DNA of 64,000 nucleotides from Shewanella sp. KT0246 (GCF_019654955.1 NZ_BPEV01000014.1:1-64000), one strand, 5' to 3'. Numbered from the stretch's first letter, positions 1-9,463 are shown. The notes: generated by a model not told the origin, from the letters alone. Program-made: numbers and translations.

Positions 1-280
1 GGTCAAAATTATTTATTTTTGAAACAAAAATTTTCCTACACTGTAGTCCCAATGCAGAAAAATATAATTCTCGAAAGGTAATTTGAATGTCTTTGAAAAG
101 GGTCACATCATTTACATTTTTATTTTCAAGATTAATCCAAAGCTCTTTTGGGACCAGCTCTGCTGATTCTAATACTTGATCATATTTAACCATACTCCTA
201 GTAGCCTCAACTTTAGGAGGAGATGACGAACAAGCACCAAGTGAAATGAGGAGTAAAAGGGTCACGAGCTGAACTTTCAT
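1..280 (-). CDS. Lipoprotein, N-terminal part (cut by window edge)
   Basis: An open frame runs leftwards from an ATG at 280 to the window edge without a stop, giving 93 residues of the N-terminus. The start MKVQLVTLLLLISLGAC is a lipoprotein signal peptide with an LGAC lipobox, so the protein should be lipidated at Cys17 and exported. The rest contains a short RELYFSALGLQCRKIF stretch reminiscent of small outer-membrane lipoproteins found in polysaccharide gene clusters, but I cannot assign a family firmly. It lies 51 bp downstream of wecA on the same strand and may belong to a surface-polysaccharide operon with it. Confidence 0.6.
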   Translation of the reverse strand, partial: MKVQLVTLLLLISLGACSSSPPKVEATRSMVKYDQVLESAELVPKELWINLENKNVNDVTLFKDIQITFRELYFSALGLQCRKIFVSKINNFD

Positions 281-331
281 ATTTTTATCTTTTAGTAATT
301 TTCTTATTTTAAAAATTGTCTATACAGGATA

Positions 332-1375
332 TTAAGCTTTTCTAAAAAACTTAACGACACTCCAGACATTTTGCAGTGCAGAATTATACACAATAAACAC
401 CAATATAAAGGCTGTAAACATTATCCATTCAGGGACATTATAAACGTCTGCCAAACATCCTACCACTGCAAATAAAGCTCCAGTGGTGCTTATTAAAACT
501 AGGGTTTGTTCCCTAGTAAAGCCTGCTCTTTCGAAAATATGGTGTAAATGTTCCCGATCTGCTTTAAAAGGTGACTGGCCTTTCTTAAATCTTCGATACA
601 TTATCGCAGCCATGTCCATCAGTGGAATAGCCAATAAGTATAATGCTGTAACAGGTCTAAATGCTGGTTCAACTCCAGTAGTACCAATAACCATAAGCCA
701 AACTAGCGTCAACCCGATAAACATGTTGCCAGCATCTCCCATAAAGACTTTTGTAAGCGAGATATGGGAACTTAAATTAAATATTAGGTAAGCTAACAAT
801 GCAGGAATGAACAAAATAGGCAAAAGCACCCACTCACTATCAGCTCTGTGAAGTAAAAAAGCCATACCAGTAAAAGCTATCAAACTTACTGAACCAGCTA
901 GACCATCAATACCGTCCATCATGTTAACAGCATTGATGCCGCCAATGATTGCTAAAATAGTAAACGATGCTCCTAAGAAACCTAGTTCAATATTTGTAAA
1001 ACCAATGATGTTTCCAAGTGTCGTAAAATGTAACTCAGTACCAAAGATCATCAAAGAGGCAATTAAAACTTGTGCCACGATTCGCACTTTTACACTCAAA
1101 TCATATCGGTCATCAAGGCTGCCAACGAATAAAACCATAGCTGCAGCTACTAGATAAACATTTAGCACCTGGCTATGGGTAAAAAACATCATCGAAGCAG
1201 TCAGAATCGAAATGTATATACCAATCCCACCGACAAGTGGGATTTCTCCGTCATGTAATTTTCTACTTTCGTTTGGTAAATCAACTAAACCAGCCTTAAT
1301 TGCTATTGGCCTAGACAGAACAATAGTAATTAGCGACAAAACAAAACTAATTAACAACGGGAGCAAATAATCCAT
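332..1375 (-). CDS. wecA: UDP-GlcNAc:undecaprenyl-phosphate GlcNAc-1-phosphate transferase
   Basis: This integral inner-membrane enzyme moves GlcNAc-1-phosphate from UDP-GlcNAc to undecaprenyl phosphate, the first step of O-antigen or common-antigen type glycan assembly. The 347-residue protein has the family length and about eleven hydrophobic segments. Visible family motifs are LVGGIGIY near residue 47, the acidic GSLDDRYD loop near 85, NMMDGIDGLAG near 152, FMGDAGNMF near 213 and the DREHLHHIFERAG loop near 272, which matches the WecA/MraY histidine motif. It sits between rfaH and a lipoprotein on the same strand. WecA-type rather than WbpL-type is inferred from overall resemblance. Confidence 0.93.
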   Translation of the reverse strand: MDYLLPLLISFVLSLITIVLSRPIAIKAGLVDLPNESRKLHDGEIPLVGGIGIYISILTASMMFFTHSQVLNVYLVAAAMVLFVGSLDDRYDLSVKVRIVAQVLIASLMIFGTELHFTTLGNIIGFTNIELGFLGASFTILAIIGGINAVNMMDGIDGLAGSVSLIAFTGMAFLLHRADSEWVLLPILFIPALLAYLIFNLSSHISLTKVFMGDAGNMFIGLTLVWLMVIGTTGVEPAFRPVTALYLLAIPLMDMAAIMYRRFKKGQSPFKADREHLHHIFERAGFTREQTLVLISTTGALFAVVGCLADVYNVPEWIMFTAFILVFIVYNSALQNVWSVVKFFRKA

Positions 1376-1790
1376 TATTTATTCTCCATAATTCAAATTG
1401 TAATCATTTAGTAACAAAGTTGGTGCATAGTTTAAGAATCGATACACAATATCTTTCATGCTGTTGTTACTTTTTTGACAAAAAAATCATCACACATTAC
1501 AAGTGTGACGAGACTCATAAAATGGTCGTTTTTATGAACGTGATCCATTATAGCCTTATTCAAACGAATAAAGTATTTGATTTAGGCTTTAAAATAATAT
1601 TTTAGTTGAAATAGAGTGGATTAACAGCACAGTTAATACCTCCCTTACAACAAACCATACAAACCATTGATAAAAAAACAATAAATCTAAGACATTAAAT
1701 ACATGCTATATACTTATGTACTAATCATGTATAGCTGATTTCCTACAAGCTAACTTTGCAATATCCTGCAAATTATTTATGTATATTATT
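1376..1790. other. 415-bp gap between wecA and rfaH
   Basis: AT-rich noncoding stretch that should hold the wecA promoter and the end of the rfaH transcript. I looked for an ops element (GGCGGTAG core) that would mark RfaH control and did not find one on either strand. No convincing terminator hairpin or small gene was seen. Confidence 0.5.
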
Positions 1791-2282
1791 TTAGCAGAGA
1801 ACAATATTATCTACCCCGACACTTACTCGCTTTTGCTGTCCCATAATATTGAACAATACAAAGCAGCGTTTCTCAGCATTTGTTTCTTCAAAAATAGCCT
1901 CTAAGTCTACAAAAGGCCCTTCAGTGAACTTTACTTTATCGCCAGTTTGTAAACCTTGATCAATTTCAGGCTTATGCAGCATCACTCTGTTCTTAATTCC
2001 TTGGATTATTCTGTCATCAATTGCTGTCATATCTTCACGACAACCAATTATCCTTGAAGCACCGCGAGTAGAGTGAATGCGACTAACGCTCACTTCAGTT
2101 GGATCAAAATAAATAAACAGGTAACAAGGGAACAAAGGGACTTCGATAAGCTTGGTTTTTCCTTGAGAGGTTTTCTCTTCTTGAACGATGGGTAAGTAAC
2201 TTTCAATTTGTTGCATGGCTAAATTTTGTTGAGCACGTCGTTCATTACGCGGCTTACAATATAACAAATACCATGACTTCAT
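1791..2282 (-). CDS. rfaH: Transcription antitermination protein RfaH
   Basis: A NusG paralogue that loads onto RNA polymerase paused at ops sites and suppresses termination, mainly in long surface-polysaccharide operons. The 163-residue length equals that of E. coli RfaH. The N-terminal NGN domain shows SWYLLYCKPRNERRAQQNL and PLFPCYLFIYFD, and the C-terminal KOW-type part has GDKVKFTEGPFVDLEAIF, a pattern shared with E. coli RfaH. Its position immediately ahead of wecA fits a regulator of a neighbouring polysaccharide cluster. A plain NusG is unlikely given the short length and this context. Confidence 0.9.
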   Translation of the reverse strand: MKSWYLLYCKPRNERRAQQNLAMQQIESYLPIVQEEKTSQGKTKLIEVPLFPCYLFIYFDPTEVSVSRIHSTRGASRIIGCREDMTAIDDRIIQGIKNRVMLHKPEIDQGLQTGDKVKFTEGPFVDLEAIFEETNAEKRCFVLFNIMGQQKRVSVGVDNIVLC

Positions 2283-2481
2283 CTTTGATTACTCTTCTAT
2301 CATCCAGTGGTGACTTCCGTTATCACCAATTTATTAATTTTAGCAAAGCTATTTTTGTAAAGAAATGGCTTTTAGAGTTTATGCCCCTATTTGATGAATA
2401 TTGATACAAATGCATGGTTAAAAGCTCAATAAAAAGTCATTAAAGCTTCAAGATACATCAGTACTTTTGAATGCAAAACAA

Positions 2482-2509
2482 AAAACCACCTCATAAGTAA
2501 GGTGGTTTT
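2482..2509 (-). terminator. Rho-independent terminator of the DUF4136 lipoprotein gene
   Basis: Inverted repeat AAAACCACCT / AGGTGGTTTT with an 8-nt loop. Read on the minus strand it is followed by a T-rich tract. It lies 68 bp past the stop of the lipoprotein gene at 2577. Confidence 0.8.
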
Positions 2510-2576
2510 AAAGTAGTAATAACTAACTTACAAGTTTACCAGCACAAAGCTGCTGCTTTTAACAACGAAACTAATA

Positions 2577-3137
2577 TTACTTAGTTTCTGGCTTTGGCGG
2601 AAAGTTCATCATCACTTCGCCAATTGCGTGGTTAATGATTTCAACACGTTCTTCAGGAGTGTTTTGGTCGCGAATGGTATCTGCGACACTGCCACGCCAT
2701 ACTAAATTGCCGCTCTCTTTATCAACTAAGTCGACAATTAAAGTCCCTACTTCGTATTCACGTACTGTAGTTTGTGTGTTCATCCCTGCTCCGCCCCAGC
2801 CACGACGACCATAATATGGGTAGTAGCCATAGCTGGTGTTGAAGGTATCAACATTAATTTTCTTATCAACTTTGGTTAGATAGTTTACTAATAAGTCCGC
2901 TTGTGCGGCGTCAACTTGCGATAAACCTTTTTGTGTCAGTTGAGAATTGACCGCATCTCTGACTCTTTGATCCATCAAACCATCTAAATGGTATGTAGTA
3001 TCTTCGTTTTTCTTTTCTACCCAAGCGAAGCTTTTGTACTGTTCAAACGAAACAGCTGGATCGTAGTCACTACTTGTTTTTAATGAACTACAGGCACTTA
3101 ATGCTAAAACGGCGGCTGCAACTAAAAGCTTTTTCAT
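2577..3137 (-). CDS. DUF4136 family lipoprotein
   Basis: A 186-residue lipoprotein of the DUF4136 family, whose function is unknown. The signal peptide MKKLLVAAAVLALSAC ends in a clear LSAC lipobox. The mature part begins with the family pattern YDPAVSFEQYKSFAWV and later has ADLLVNYLTKVDKK and a Gly/Tyr-rich YGYYPYYGRRGWGG insert, then GTLIVDLVDKESGNLVWRG, which is the typical DUF4136 ending. It is monocistronic, divergent from yciH, with its own terminator. Likely anchored in the outer membrane facing the periplasm; that placement is inference. Confidence 0.88.
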   Translation of the reverse strand: MKKLLVAAAVLALSACSSLKTSSDYDPAVSFEQYKSFAWVEKKNEDTTYHLDGLMDQRVRDAVNSQLTQKGLSQVDAAQADLLVNYLTKVDKKINVDTFNTSYGYYPYYGRRGWGGAGMNTQTTVREYEVGTLIVDLVDKESGNLVWRGSVADTIRDQNTPEERVEIINHAIGEVMMNFPPKPETK

Positions 3138-3420
3138 ATTAACTCCAAACGGTAACTAGCAAACAAGTTGTTTTAATTTACTATTTAATGATTTTATCTG
3201 ATATTGAATTCAGCTTACCTAGGTAAGCCTTAATCATCAACTGATAATATAAACAAAATGTGTCTCTTTACAGGCCATCAACATTCGGTACTCTTTAATC
3301 AGCCCTACATGTAATGCGTGCCATTTAGCCTCTCAACTGTATAAGTTAGCCATTATCAGCCTTTAGCGCTGTGATTTAGTTTGCTAGACTATTGATAACA
3401 CTTTCTTACTTTGTTGTTTT

Positions 3421-3750
3421 ATGAGAATTGATCCGAATATATCCTTAGTTTATAGCACCGATGGCGGTAAAATTGACCAGCCTAAAGCTGAAGCAGCCAT
3501 CCCTGAAGGTGATGGTATCGTTAGGATTCACAAAGACAGTAAAGGCCGAAAAGGCAAAGGCGTCAGTGTGATAAAAGGCTTAGGCCTAGCTCCTAAGGAA
3601 CTTAAAGCCCTTGCGCAAAAGCTTAAAAAACAATGCGGCTGTGGCGGAACAGTAAAAGACTTCGACATTGAAGTTCAAACAGATGATAGAGAAAAGATTA
3701 AAGTACTTTTAGAAAAACAAAAATATACCGTAAAGCTCGCTGGCGGATAA
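3421..3750 (+). CDS. yciH: SUI1/eIF1-like stress response translation factor YciH
   Basis: Small cytoplasmic protein of the SUI1 (eIF1) fold; E. coli YciH has been linked to translation initiation under stress. The 109-residue protein ends with the SUI1 domain, including KGKGVSVIKGLGL, the CGCGGTVKDFDIEVQ segment and a final KYTVKLAGG. The ATG at 3421 has no good Shine-Dalgarno sequence ahead of it (TTTGTTGTTTT), which is odd for a standalone gene. It is divergent from the DUF4136 gene and 78 bp ahead of yqgE. Confidence 0.9.
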   Translation: MRIDPNISLVYSTDGGKIDQPKAEAAIPEGDGIVRIHKDSKGRKGKGVSVIKGLGLAPKELKALAQKLKKQCGCGGTVKDFDIEVQTDDREKIKVLLEKQKYTVKLAGG

Positions 3751-3828
3751 TCTGCACTTTATTGATGCATCAAACGTATACCTTGCTATTAACAGCATCC
3801 AATTTACGTATTAGCACAAGGATTTATT

Positions 3829-4389
3829 ATGGATAGCTTACAAGGTCATTTATTAATTGCTATGCCCTCATTAGAAGATACCTTCTTTGAGCGTTCTGTT
3901 ATCTATATCTGTGAACATAACGATAAAGGCGCTATGGGCGTTATGATCAACCGTGCGACCAATATTGTTATTGATGAGTTACTTGATCAAATTGGCTTAA
4001 CCAATGAGTCTGAATTAAGTTTAGACCTTGAAGGCCCAGTGTTACTTGGCGGCCCAGTAGATACTGACCGCGGTTTTGTGCTGCACACACCGCAAGAGCA
4101 ATGGGTTAATAGTGAGTCTATAAGTGACTTTTGTATGCTAACCACTTCTCGTGACGTGCTTAACTCATTAGGAACCAAAGAATCACCAAAACAGTTTGTG
4201 GTAGCACTGGGTTACTCGGGTTGGAGTAAAGATCAACTTGAGCAAGAATTAGCTGATAATACCTGGTTAACGATACCCGCTACATCTGAGTTATTATTTG
4301 GCCAAGATATTGATGAACTCTGGACTGAAGCGACCAAAAGGCTAGGGTTTGATATTTGGCAAATTTCTTCCCAAGTCGGTCATTCCTGA
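3829..4389 (+). CDS. yqgE: YqgE/AlgH family protein (UPF0301)
   Basis: A 186-residue cytoplasmic protein of the YqgE/AlgH family. The molecular role is not settled; AlgH was named for an effect on alginate expression. Family signatures are the start [15 protein letters not shown], the run [20 protein letters not shown], then [16 protein letters not shown] and [19 protein letters not shown]. An AAGGA Shine-Dalgarno lies upstream of 3829. It is followed by ruvX, the usual yqgE-ruvX (yqgF) order in gammaproteobacteria. Confidence 0.93.
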   Translation: MDSLQGHLLIAMPSLEDTFFERSVIYICEHNDKGAMGVMINRATNIVIDELLDQIGLTNESELSLDLEGPVLLGGPVDTDRGFVLHTPQEQWVNSESISDFCMLTTSRDVLNSLGTKESPKQFVVALGYSGWSKDQLEQELADNTWLTIPATSELLFGQDIDELWTEATKRLGFDIWQISSQVGHS

Positions 4390-4579
4390 TCTCGTTATTA
4401 CTGCCCAGCTCTTTTTAAGCTAGTCTTTTTAAAGCTAGTTTTTGTCGAATTAGTCACTATTGATACGATTCACTTTTAGTTGACCTTTGTCATTTCAGTT
4501 GTAAGTGTCTAGAAGATAATGTTCACGTTAACTAAGTCATATCCAAATGCCTTTAATGAAGGCTTTAAGGTAAAAATTA

Positions 4580-5005
4580 ATGCAATCCAAAACCGTTTTA
4601 GGATTTGATTTTGGCACAAAAAGTATTGGTGTCGCAGTTGGACAAGAAGTTACTGCCAGCGCTGCGCCAGTTTCAGCAATTAAAGCCAATGATGGTATTC
4701 CTAATTGGGATGAAGTCGAAGCTGTAATAAAAGAATGGCAACCCGATCTGGTCGTCGTTGGTCTTCCGCTTAATATGGATGGTACAGAGCAAGAAATGAC
4801 TCAACGAGCCAGAAAGTTCGCGAATCGTATTAGTGGCCGCTTTGGGGTTAAAGTCGCAACCCAAGATGAGAGACTGACGACCACAGATGCAAAAGCTCGA
4901 CTTTTCGAGCTAGGTGGTTATAAGAAGCTCACTAAAGGCCAAGTGGATGCGGTGTCAGCGGTGTTAATTATCGAAAGCTATTTTGAAAATCAATTTGCTG
5001 ATTAA
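4580..5005 (+). CDS. ruvX: Putative pre-16S rRNA nuclease / Holliday junction resolvase-like RuvX
   Basis: YqgF/RuvX RNase H-fold nuclease, implicated in 16S rRNA 5' maturation and earlier proposed as a Holliday junction resolvase. The 141 residues carry the three acidic catalytic regions: [14 protein letters not shown] at the N-terminus, [19 protein letters not shown] in the middle and DERLTTTDA followed by [15 protein letters not shown]. The gene follows yqgE by 190 bp and converges on hemH, with a terminator between them. Confidence 0.95.
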   Translation: MQSKTVLGFDFGTKSIGVAVGQEVTASAAPVSAIKANDGIPNWDEVEAVIKEWQPDLVVVGLPLNMDGTEQEMTQRARKFANRISGRFGVKVATQDERLTTTDAKARLFELGGYKKLTKGQVDAVSAVLIIESYFENQFAD

Positions 5006-5039
5006 ATTGGCCAATATATTAAGTTTTGAGTATAAAAAG

Positions 5040-5062
5040 GGAGTCCTTGAGACTCCTTTTTT
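5040..5062. terminator. Terminator between convergent ruvX and hemH
   Basis: Stem GGAGTC / GACTCC with a 5-nt loop, preceded by an A-run and followed by six T residues, so it can work on both strands. It lies 35 bp past the ruvX stop and 64 bp past the hemH stop. Confidence 0.8.
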
Positions 5063-5125
5063 ATTGGCTAGCTTTTGCTAGCTGAACTTTTACTCGCCAA
5101 ACTATTGCTATCCGAGCAATATACC

Positions 5126-6139
5126 TTATAAATAAGGTTTAACTAAATTTGCCATCATATTGATATGAGCATCATTATCGTTCAAGCACTCAATATAGCG
5201 AAACTTCTTGCCACCAGCTTGTTCAAACACTTCTCGATTCTCACCTTTAATTTCTTCCAGTGTTTCTAGGCAATCTGCACTAAACGCGGGGCAAATGACG
5301 GCGATATCATTAATACCCTCACCTGGTAACGCTTCCATAGTGGCATCGGTATACGGCTGCAACCATTTAGCTTTACCAAAGCGTGATTGGAACGTCATTA
5401 CGTATTCTTTTTCATCTAAACCTAATTTCTCAACCACTAATCGAGTGGTTTTAACACAGAAACAATAATATGGGTCGCCCAAGTGTAAGTTACGCTCTGG
5501 CATACCATGGTATGACAACACCAGTTTTTCAGGTTTACCATTAGCATCAAAGTCAGCCTGAATAGATTGGGCTAATGCATCGATAAATGTAGGGTCGTCA
5601 TGATAGGTATTAATAAAATGCAGTGCTGGAATATAACGCCACTTACACAACTCTTTTGCTATTGCATCAAAGGCAGATGCTGTCGTTGGCGCTGCATATT
5701 GAGGATACAAAGGCAAAACAACGATTCTATCTATGCCATCCTTGTGCATTGCTTGCAGCACTGAGGGCGTTGATGGGTTGCCGTAACGCATTGCTAAATG
5801 AACAGATGCGTCAACGTCATTTTCAGCAAATAAGGTTGCCAACTTGCTTTGTTGACGCAAGCTGATATCCATTAATGGTGAACCATCTTTAGTCCATACT
5901 TCTTTGTATAAGGCAGCTGATTTCGCTGGTCGAACTCGCAAGATGATGCCATGTAAAATACACATCCAAACTAGTTTTGGAATTTCAACAACGCGAGGAT
6001 CTGCTAAAAACTCAGCTAAATACCTTCTTACAGCTGATGGTGTTGGCTCATCTGGTGTGCCTAAATTCATTAATAGCACGCCAGTTTTACCGCGTGATTT
6101 GTGGCCGTCTTCTTTAGTCAAACCAGAAAATTTATACAA
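5126..6139 (-). CDS. hemH: Ferrochelatase
   Basis: Inserts ferrous iron into protoporphyrin IX, the last step of protoheme synthesis. The 337-residue protein has the family start GVLLMNLGTPDEPTPSAVRRYLAEFL, the catalytic-histidine motif LSYHGMPERN and the late ICPAFSADCLETLEEI stretch with the conserved glutamate. The first codon appears to be TTG at 6139: it has a well-placed GGAG 6 nt upstream, and the first in-frame ATG lies inside the conserved LLMNLGTP motif and is too late. Two cysteines in YCFCVKTTR sit where some bacterial ferrochelatases have metal-binding cysteines. Confidence 0.95.
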   Translation of the reverse strand: MYKFSGLTKEDGHKSRGKTGVLLMNLGTPDEPTPSAVRRYLAEFLADPRVVEIPKLVWMCILHGIILRVRPAKSAALYKEVWTKDGSPLMDISLRQQSKLATLFAENDVDASVHLAMRYGNPSTPSVLQAMHKDGIDRIVVLPLYPQYAAPTTASAFDAIAKELCKWRYIPALHFINTYHDDPTFIDALAQSIQADFDANGKPEKLVLSYHGMPERNLHLGDPYYCFCVKTTRLVVEKLGLDEKEYVMTFQSRFGKAKWLQPYTDATMEALPGEGINDIAVICPAFSADCLETLEEIKGENREVFEQAGGKKFRYIECLNDNDAHINMMANLVKPYL

Positions 6140-6296
6140 AACTGTCTCCGAAAAAGTTTCATCATCAAGAGAGCATAAAACCTCACTTGATTGTTAAAGT
6201 CTGTCACATGCTAAAACTATCTTTAGTTCTATTTCTTATTCACAAAAATGTTAGTGACTAACTTGTAAACAATTAGTTTTATGAACGATGGATAAT

Positions 6297-6842
6297 TTAT
6301 AGCACAGACTCTATCGCTTTTTTCAGTTCTTCGCTATCCGGTTTTACTCGAGAGTTGAATTGCTGCACACTTTCACCATCTGCACTGACTAAGTACTTGT
6401 AAAAGTTCCATTTCGGGGCTGCTGTTTTATCGCCTAAGTACGCAAATACAGAGTTAACATCACTGCCACGAACCGCAGATGTTGACACCATAGTAAAAGT
6501 CACCCCGTAATTAACAAAACAAACATCAGCAGTTTTTGCTTCATCATCTTCTTCTTGAAAGAAATCATCTGATGGAAAACCAATCACCACTAGATCATCT
6601 TCATATTCTTTGTGCAATGCTTCTAACGCTTCAAATTGTGGTGTAAAACCACAATTACTTGCAGTGTTAACAATCAGTACGGGCTTACCATTAGTGACTT
6701 CACACAAGTCTACTACTTCGTCTGAATGTAGTTTTCTTGCTTCTACATTGAGGTAATCAGGGCAGCTATTTGCGATAGCTGTTGACGGTAACAGAGCGCT
6801 ACTTAAAGTAAGTAATCCAGCAGTTAGTAGAAGCTTTTTCAT
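6297..6842 (-). CDS. Periplasmic glutathione peroxidase-like protein (altered active site)
   Basis: A thioredoxin-fold protein of the glutathione peroxidase family, 181 residues with a signal peptide (cleavage probably after TAIA, residue 24), so predicted periplasmic. The peroxidatic cysteine is Cys64 in NTASNCGFTPQF, and the WNF motif is present at Trp145-Asn146. The usual FPCNQF motif is instead FPSDDF (residues 89-94): the tetrad Gln is replaced by Asp93 and the Cys there by Ser91. It may still act on peroxides, but the missing Gln makes standard GPx chemistry uncertain. Export makes glutathione a doubtful reductant. Confidence 0.85.
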   Translation of the reverse strand: MKKLLLTAGLLTLSSALLPSTAIANSCPDYLNVEARKLHSDEVVDLCEVTNGKPVLIVNTASNCGFTPQFEALEALHKEYEDDLVVIGFPSDDFFQEEDDEAKTADVCFVNYGVTFTMVSTSAVRGSDVNSVFAYLGDKTAAPKWNFYKYLVSADGESVQQFNSRVKPDSEELKKAIESVL

Positions 6843-7238
6843 ATTGATTCCTTTCGACTTAATTCATGTTAAATGAGTATCGAGTTATTGTGTTTTTGTC
6901 ACTTAAGTTATTAAACTGATTATACGTTGTTCTAATAAAAGCAGATCATCAATTATGTAAATAATCGATTCGTTTTTCTATTTAATCTCACTCGGTTTAA
7001 ATATGAATAAGTGAGATGCAAATTTAAGATATTCAATCGCAGCCAATCAAACTGGAATTTTCGCTGAAAACAACACGAATTTACGCGACAAACTAACACG
7101 TCAATAGCGTGACTAATGCTAGTGAATTCATCACGGTTAGCGGTTCAAAGGGCTGCTTAATATGCACTTCTTATCTAGAGTAAATTTCAGATAAGTCACG
7201 AAAAACTTGAGTAAATATTATTTAATGCACAAGCATAA
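6843..7238. other. Noncoding gap between the GPx-like gene and the pilU terminator
   Basis: About 400 bp holding the promoter region of the GPx-like gene on the minus strand. I see no open frame with a ribosome binding site, no RNA gene and no clear operator here. Confidence 0.4.
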
Positions 7239-7268
7239 AAAAACCAAAGTGCTGCCACTTTGGTTTTT
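7239..7268 (-). terminator. Terminator of the pilT-pilU operon
   Basis: Thirteen-base-pair stem AAAAACCAAAGTG / CACTTTGGTTTTT with a 4-nt loop. On the minus strand it ends in a T-run. It lies 34 bp beyond the pilU stop. Confidence 0.88.
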
Positions 7269-7301
7269 AAAATCTAACAGCTTACTAATTTACAAACCCA
7301 A

Positions 7302-8414
7302 TTAGCCTAAATCTAATGTCACGCCATCCATTAAACCTGAACCACTGGTTTCATTATTTTGAAGCTTAATCATTAGACGTAAGTCATTCGGAGAATCAGC
7401 ATGATGCAATGCATCTGCATAGGTAATTTCTTTTTCCAAATATAAATCTAATAATGCTTGGTCAAAGGTCTGCATGCCTTGTTCGCGTGATTTACTCATC
7501 GTTTCTTTGAGTAAATGCAGTTCGTTTTTCGCTATTAAGCTGGCTACACGAGGGGTATTAATGAGTACTTCAATCGCCGCACGACGACCTGAACCATCGG
7601 ATTTAGGCACTAACTGCTGCGCGACAATACCGCGTAAGTTAAGTGACAAATCAAATAATAACTGGTTATGTTTGCTTTCAGGTACTAAATGCATAATACG
7701 ATCTAATGCTTGGTTAGCGTTGTTAGCATGAAGTGTTGCCATACATAAATGACCAGTTTCAGCAAAAGATAACGCAAACTCCATGGTCTCTTGAGTTCGA
7801 ATCTCACCAATCAAAATAACATCTGGCGCTTGACGCAGCGAACTTTTAAGTGCCGCATCAAATGAGTCGGTATCAATACCAACTTCGCGCTGAGTAATAA
7901 TGCTTTTACGGTGGTTATGAACAAATTCCACAGGGTCTTCAATGGTTAAAATATGCCCACGTGCGTGCGCATTACGATAACCGACTAAAGATGCCAATGA
8001 TGTAGATTTACCCGTCCCCGTACCACCGACCATGATAATAAGACCGCGCTTACTCATCACCAAATCTTTCAAAATTGGAGGTAGTTTTAAATCTTCTACT
8101 TCAGGAATTTTGGTTTCAATACGACGCATTACGCAACCAGGAGATTCACGCTGCCAAAAGGCACTGACACGAAAACGGCCTAACTCTTTTGCTGCAAATG
8201 CAAAATTACATTCTCGAGTGTCATGAAACTCTTGTTTTTGAACATCAGTCATTAGCGATTCAACAAAATCTAACGACTGTTCAGGGTTAAAGCTAGACTC
8301 AGAAAGCGGTCTTAATTCACCATCAATTTTTGCACTCGGCGGAAAGCCCGCTGTAACAAATAAATCAGAGGCTTTGCGGTCAACCATGACCTTTAAAAAA
8401 GGACGTACATCCAT
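7302..8414 (-). CDS. pilU: Type IV pilus retraction ATPase PilU
   Basis: Cytoplasmic hexameric secretion ATPase that works with PilT to retract type IV pili. The 370-residue protein begins DVRPFLKVMVDRKASDLFVTAG, typical of PilU. It has Walker A GGTGTGKSTSLA near residue 128, the Asp box ILTIEDPVEFVH, Walker B DVILIGEIR and the His box ATLHANNANQALDRIM. The C-terminal tail after DLYLEKEITYADAL is longer than in PilT, as in PilU. It follows pilT by 11 bp and shares its terminator. Confidence 0.95.
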   Translation of the reverse strand: MDVRPFLKVMVDRKASDLFVTAGFPPSAKIDGELRPLSESSFNPEQSLDFVESLMTDVQKQEFHDTRECNFAFAAKELGRFRVSAFWQRESPGCVMRRIETKIPEVEDLKLPPILKDLVMSKRGLIIMVGGTGTGKSTSLASLVGYRNAHARGHILTIEDPVEFVHNHRKSIITQREVGIDTDSFDAALKSSLRQAPDVILIGEIRTQETMEFALSFAETGHLCMATLHANNANQALDRIMHLVPESKHNQLLFDLSLNLRGIVAQQLVPKSDGSGRRAAIEVLINTPRVASLIAKNELHLLKETMSKSREQGMQTFDQALLDLYLEKEITYADALHHADSPNDLRLMIKLQNNETSGSGLMDGVTLDLG

Positions 8415-8425
8415 TCAATTACCCC

Positions 8426-9463
8426 TTAAAAGTTAGCTTGCTTATTTGAACTCTTAGACATTGCATCGTCACGAGTGATTAAGCCACGATTCACTAAGTT
8501 CTGTAAGCATTGCTCAAGTGTTTGCATACCATGAGCCATACCCGTTTGAATAGCTGAATACATTTGCGCGACTTTATCTTCACGAATAAGGTTACGAATT
8601 GCCGGGGTTCCCATCATGATTTCATGGGCTGCAACTCGGCCGCCGCCCACTTTTTTGATTAAGGTTTGTGAAATAACAGCCTGTAATGATTCAGATAACA
8701 TGGTGCGCACCATGTCTTTCTCACCTGCTGGGAATACATCTACAATACGGTCGACGGTTTTTGCCGCTGAGGTGGTATGCAAAGTACCAAATACTAAGTG
8801 ACCCGTTTCTGCAGCTGTCATTGCTAATCGAATGGTTTCAAGGTCACGCATCTCACCGACAAGAATAACATCGGGATCTTCACGAAGCGCGCTTCGAAGC
8901 GCCGCATCAAACCCATGAGTATGCTTATGTACTTCACGTTGGTTAACCAAACATTGTTTATTTTGATGCACGAATTCTATCGGGTCTTCAATGGTTAGAA
9001 TATGGTCGTGTCGCTCGTTATTGATGTAATCAACCATCGCAGCTAGTGTTGTCGACTTACCCGAGCCAGTAGGACCTGTTACCAACACAAGGCCACGCGG
9101 GAAACTTGAGATAGTTTTAAAGATTTCTGGAGCGCCAAGTTGCTCTAATGATAAAATCTCACTAGGAATCGTACGGAAAACCGCACCAGCACCACGTGAC
9201 TGATTGAAAGCATTCACACGGAAACGAGCAAGGTTAGGTACTTCGAACGAGAAATCGATTTCTAAGTGTTCTTCGAAGTCTTTACGCTGTTTATCGTTCA
9301 TGATGTCATACACTAAACCGTGTACGGCCTGATGATCTAATGCTGGTAAATTAATTTTTCTGACTTCACCATCTACACGGATCATTGGCGAAACGCCTGC
9401 TGAAAGGTGTAGATCCGAGGCATTGTGCTTTACACTAAAGGCAAGTAACTCAGTTATTTCCAT
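8426..9463 (-). CDS. pilT: Type IV pilus retraction ATPase PilT
   Basis: Main motor for pilus retraction and twitching motility. From the ATG at 9463 the protein has 345 residues, the usual PilT length, beginning MEITELLAFSVKHNASDLHLSAG. It carries Walker A GPTGSGKSTTLA, the Asp box ILTIEDPIEFVHQ, Walker B DVILVGEMRD, the His box GTLHTTSAAKTVDRI and the AIRNLIRE motif needed for retraction. An in-frame extension to 9526 exists, but its extra 21 residues are hydrophobic and unlike the family, and it overlaps the divergent yggS start. Confidence 0.95.
   Translation of the reverse strand: MEITELLAFSVKHNASDLHLSAGVSPMIRVDGEVRKINLPALDHQAVHGLVYDIMNDKQRKDFEEHLEIDFSFEVPNLARFRVNAFNQSRGAGAVFRTIPSEILSLEQLGAPEIFKTISSFPRGLVLVTGPTGSGKSTTLAAMVDYINNERHDHILTIEDPIEFVHQNKQCLVNQREVHKHTHGFDAALRSALREDPDVILVGEMRDLETIRLAMTAAETGHLVFGTLHTTSAAKTVDRIVDVFPAGEKDMVRTMLSESLQAVISQTLIKKVGGGRVAAHEIMMGTPAIRNLIREDKVAQMYSAIQTGMAHGMQTLEQCLQNLVNRGLITRDDAMSKSSNKQANF

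Noticed and set aside
1376..1790. Possible ops/JUMPstart element for RfaH ahead of wecA
   Set aside because: The GGCGGTAG core was searched for on both strands and not found in the gap.
6634..6656. Inverted repeat AATTGTGGT / ACCACAATT over the GPx catalytic cysteine codon, resembling a SECIS-like hairpin
   Set aside because: The codon is TGT (Cys), not TGA, and the bases encode the conserved NCGFTPQF motif, so the symmetry is most likely chance from coding constraint.
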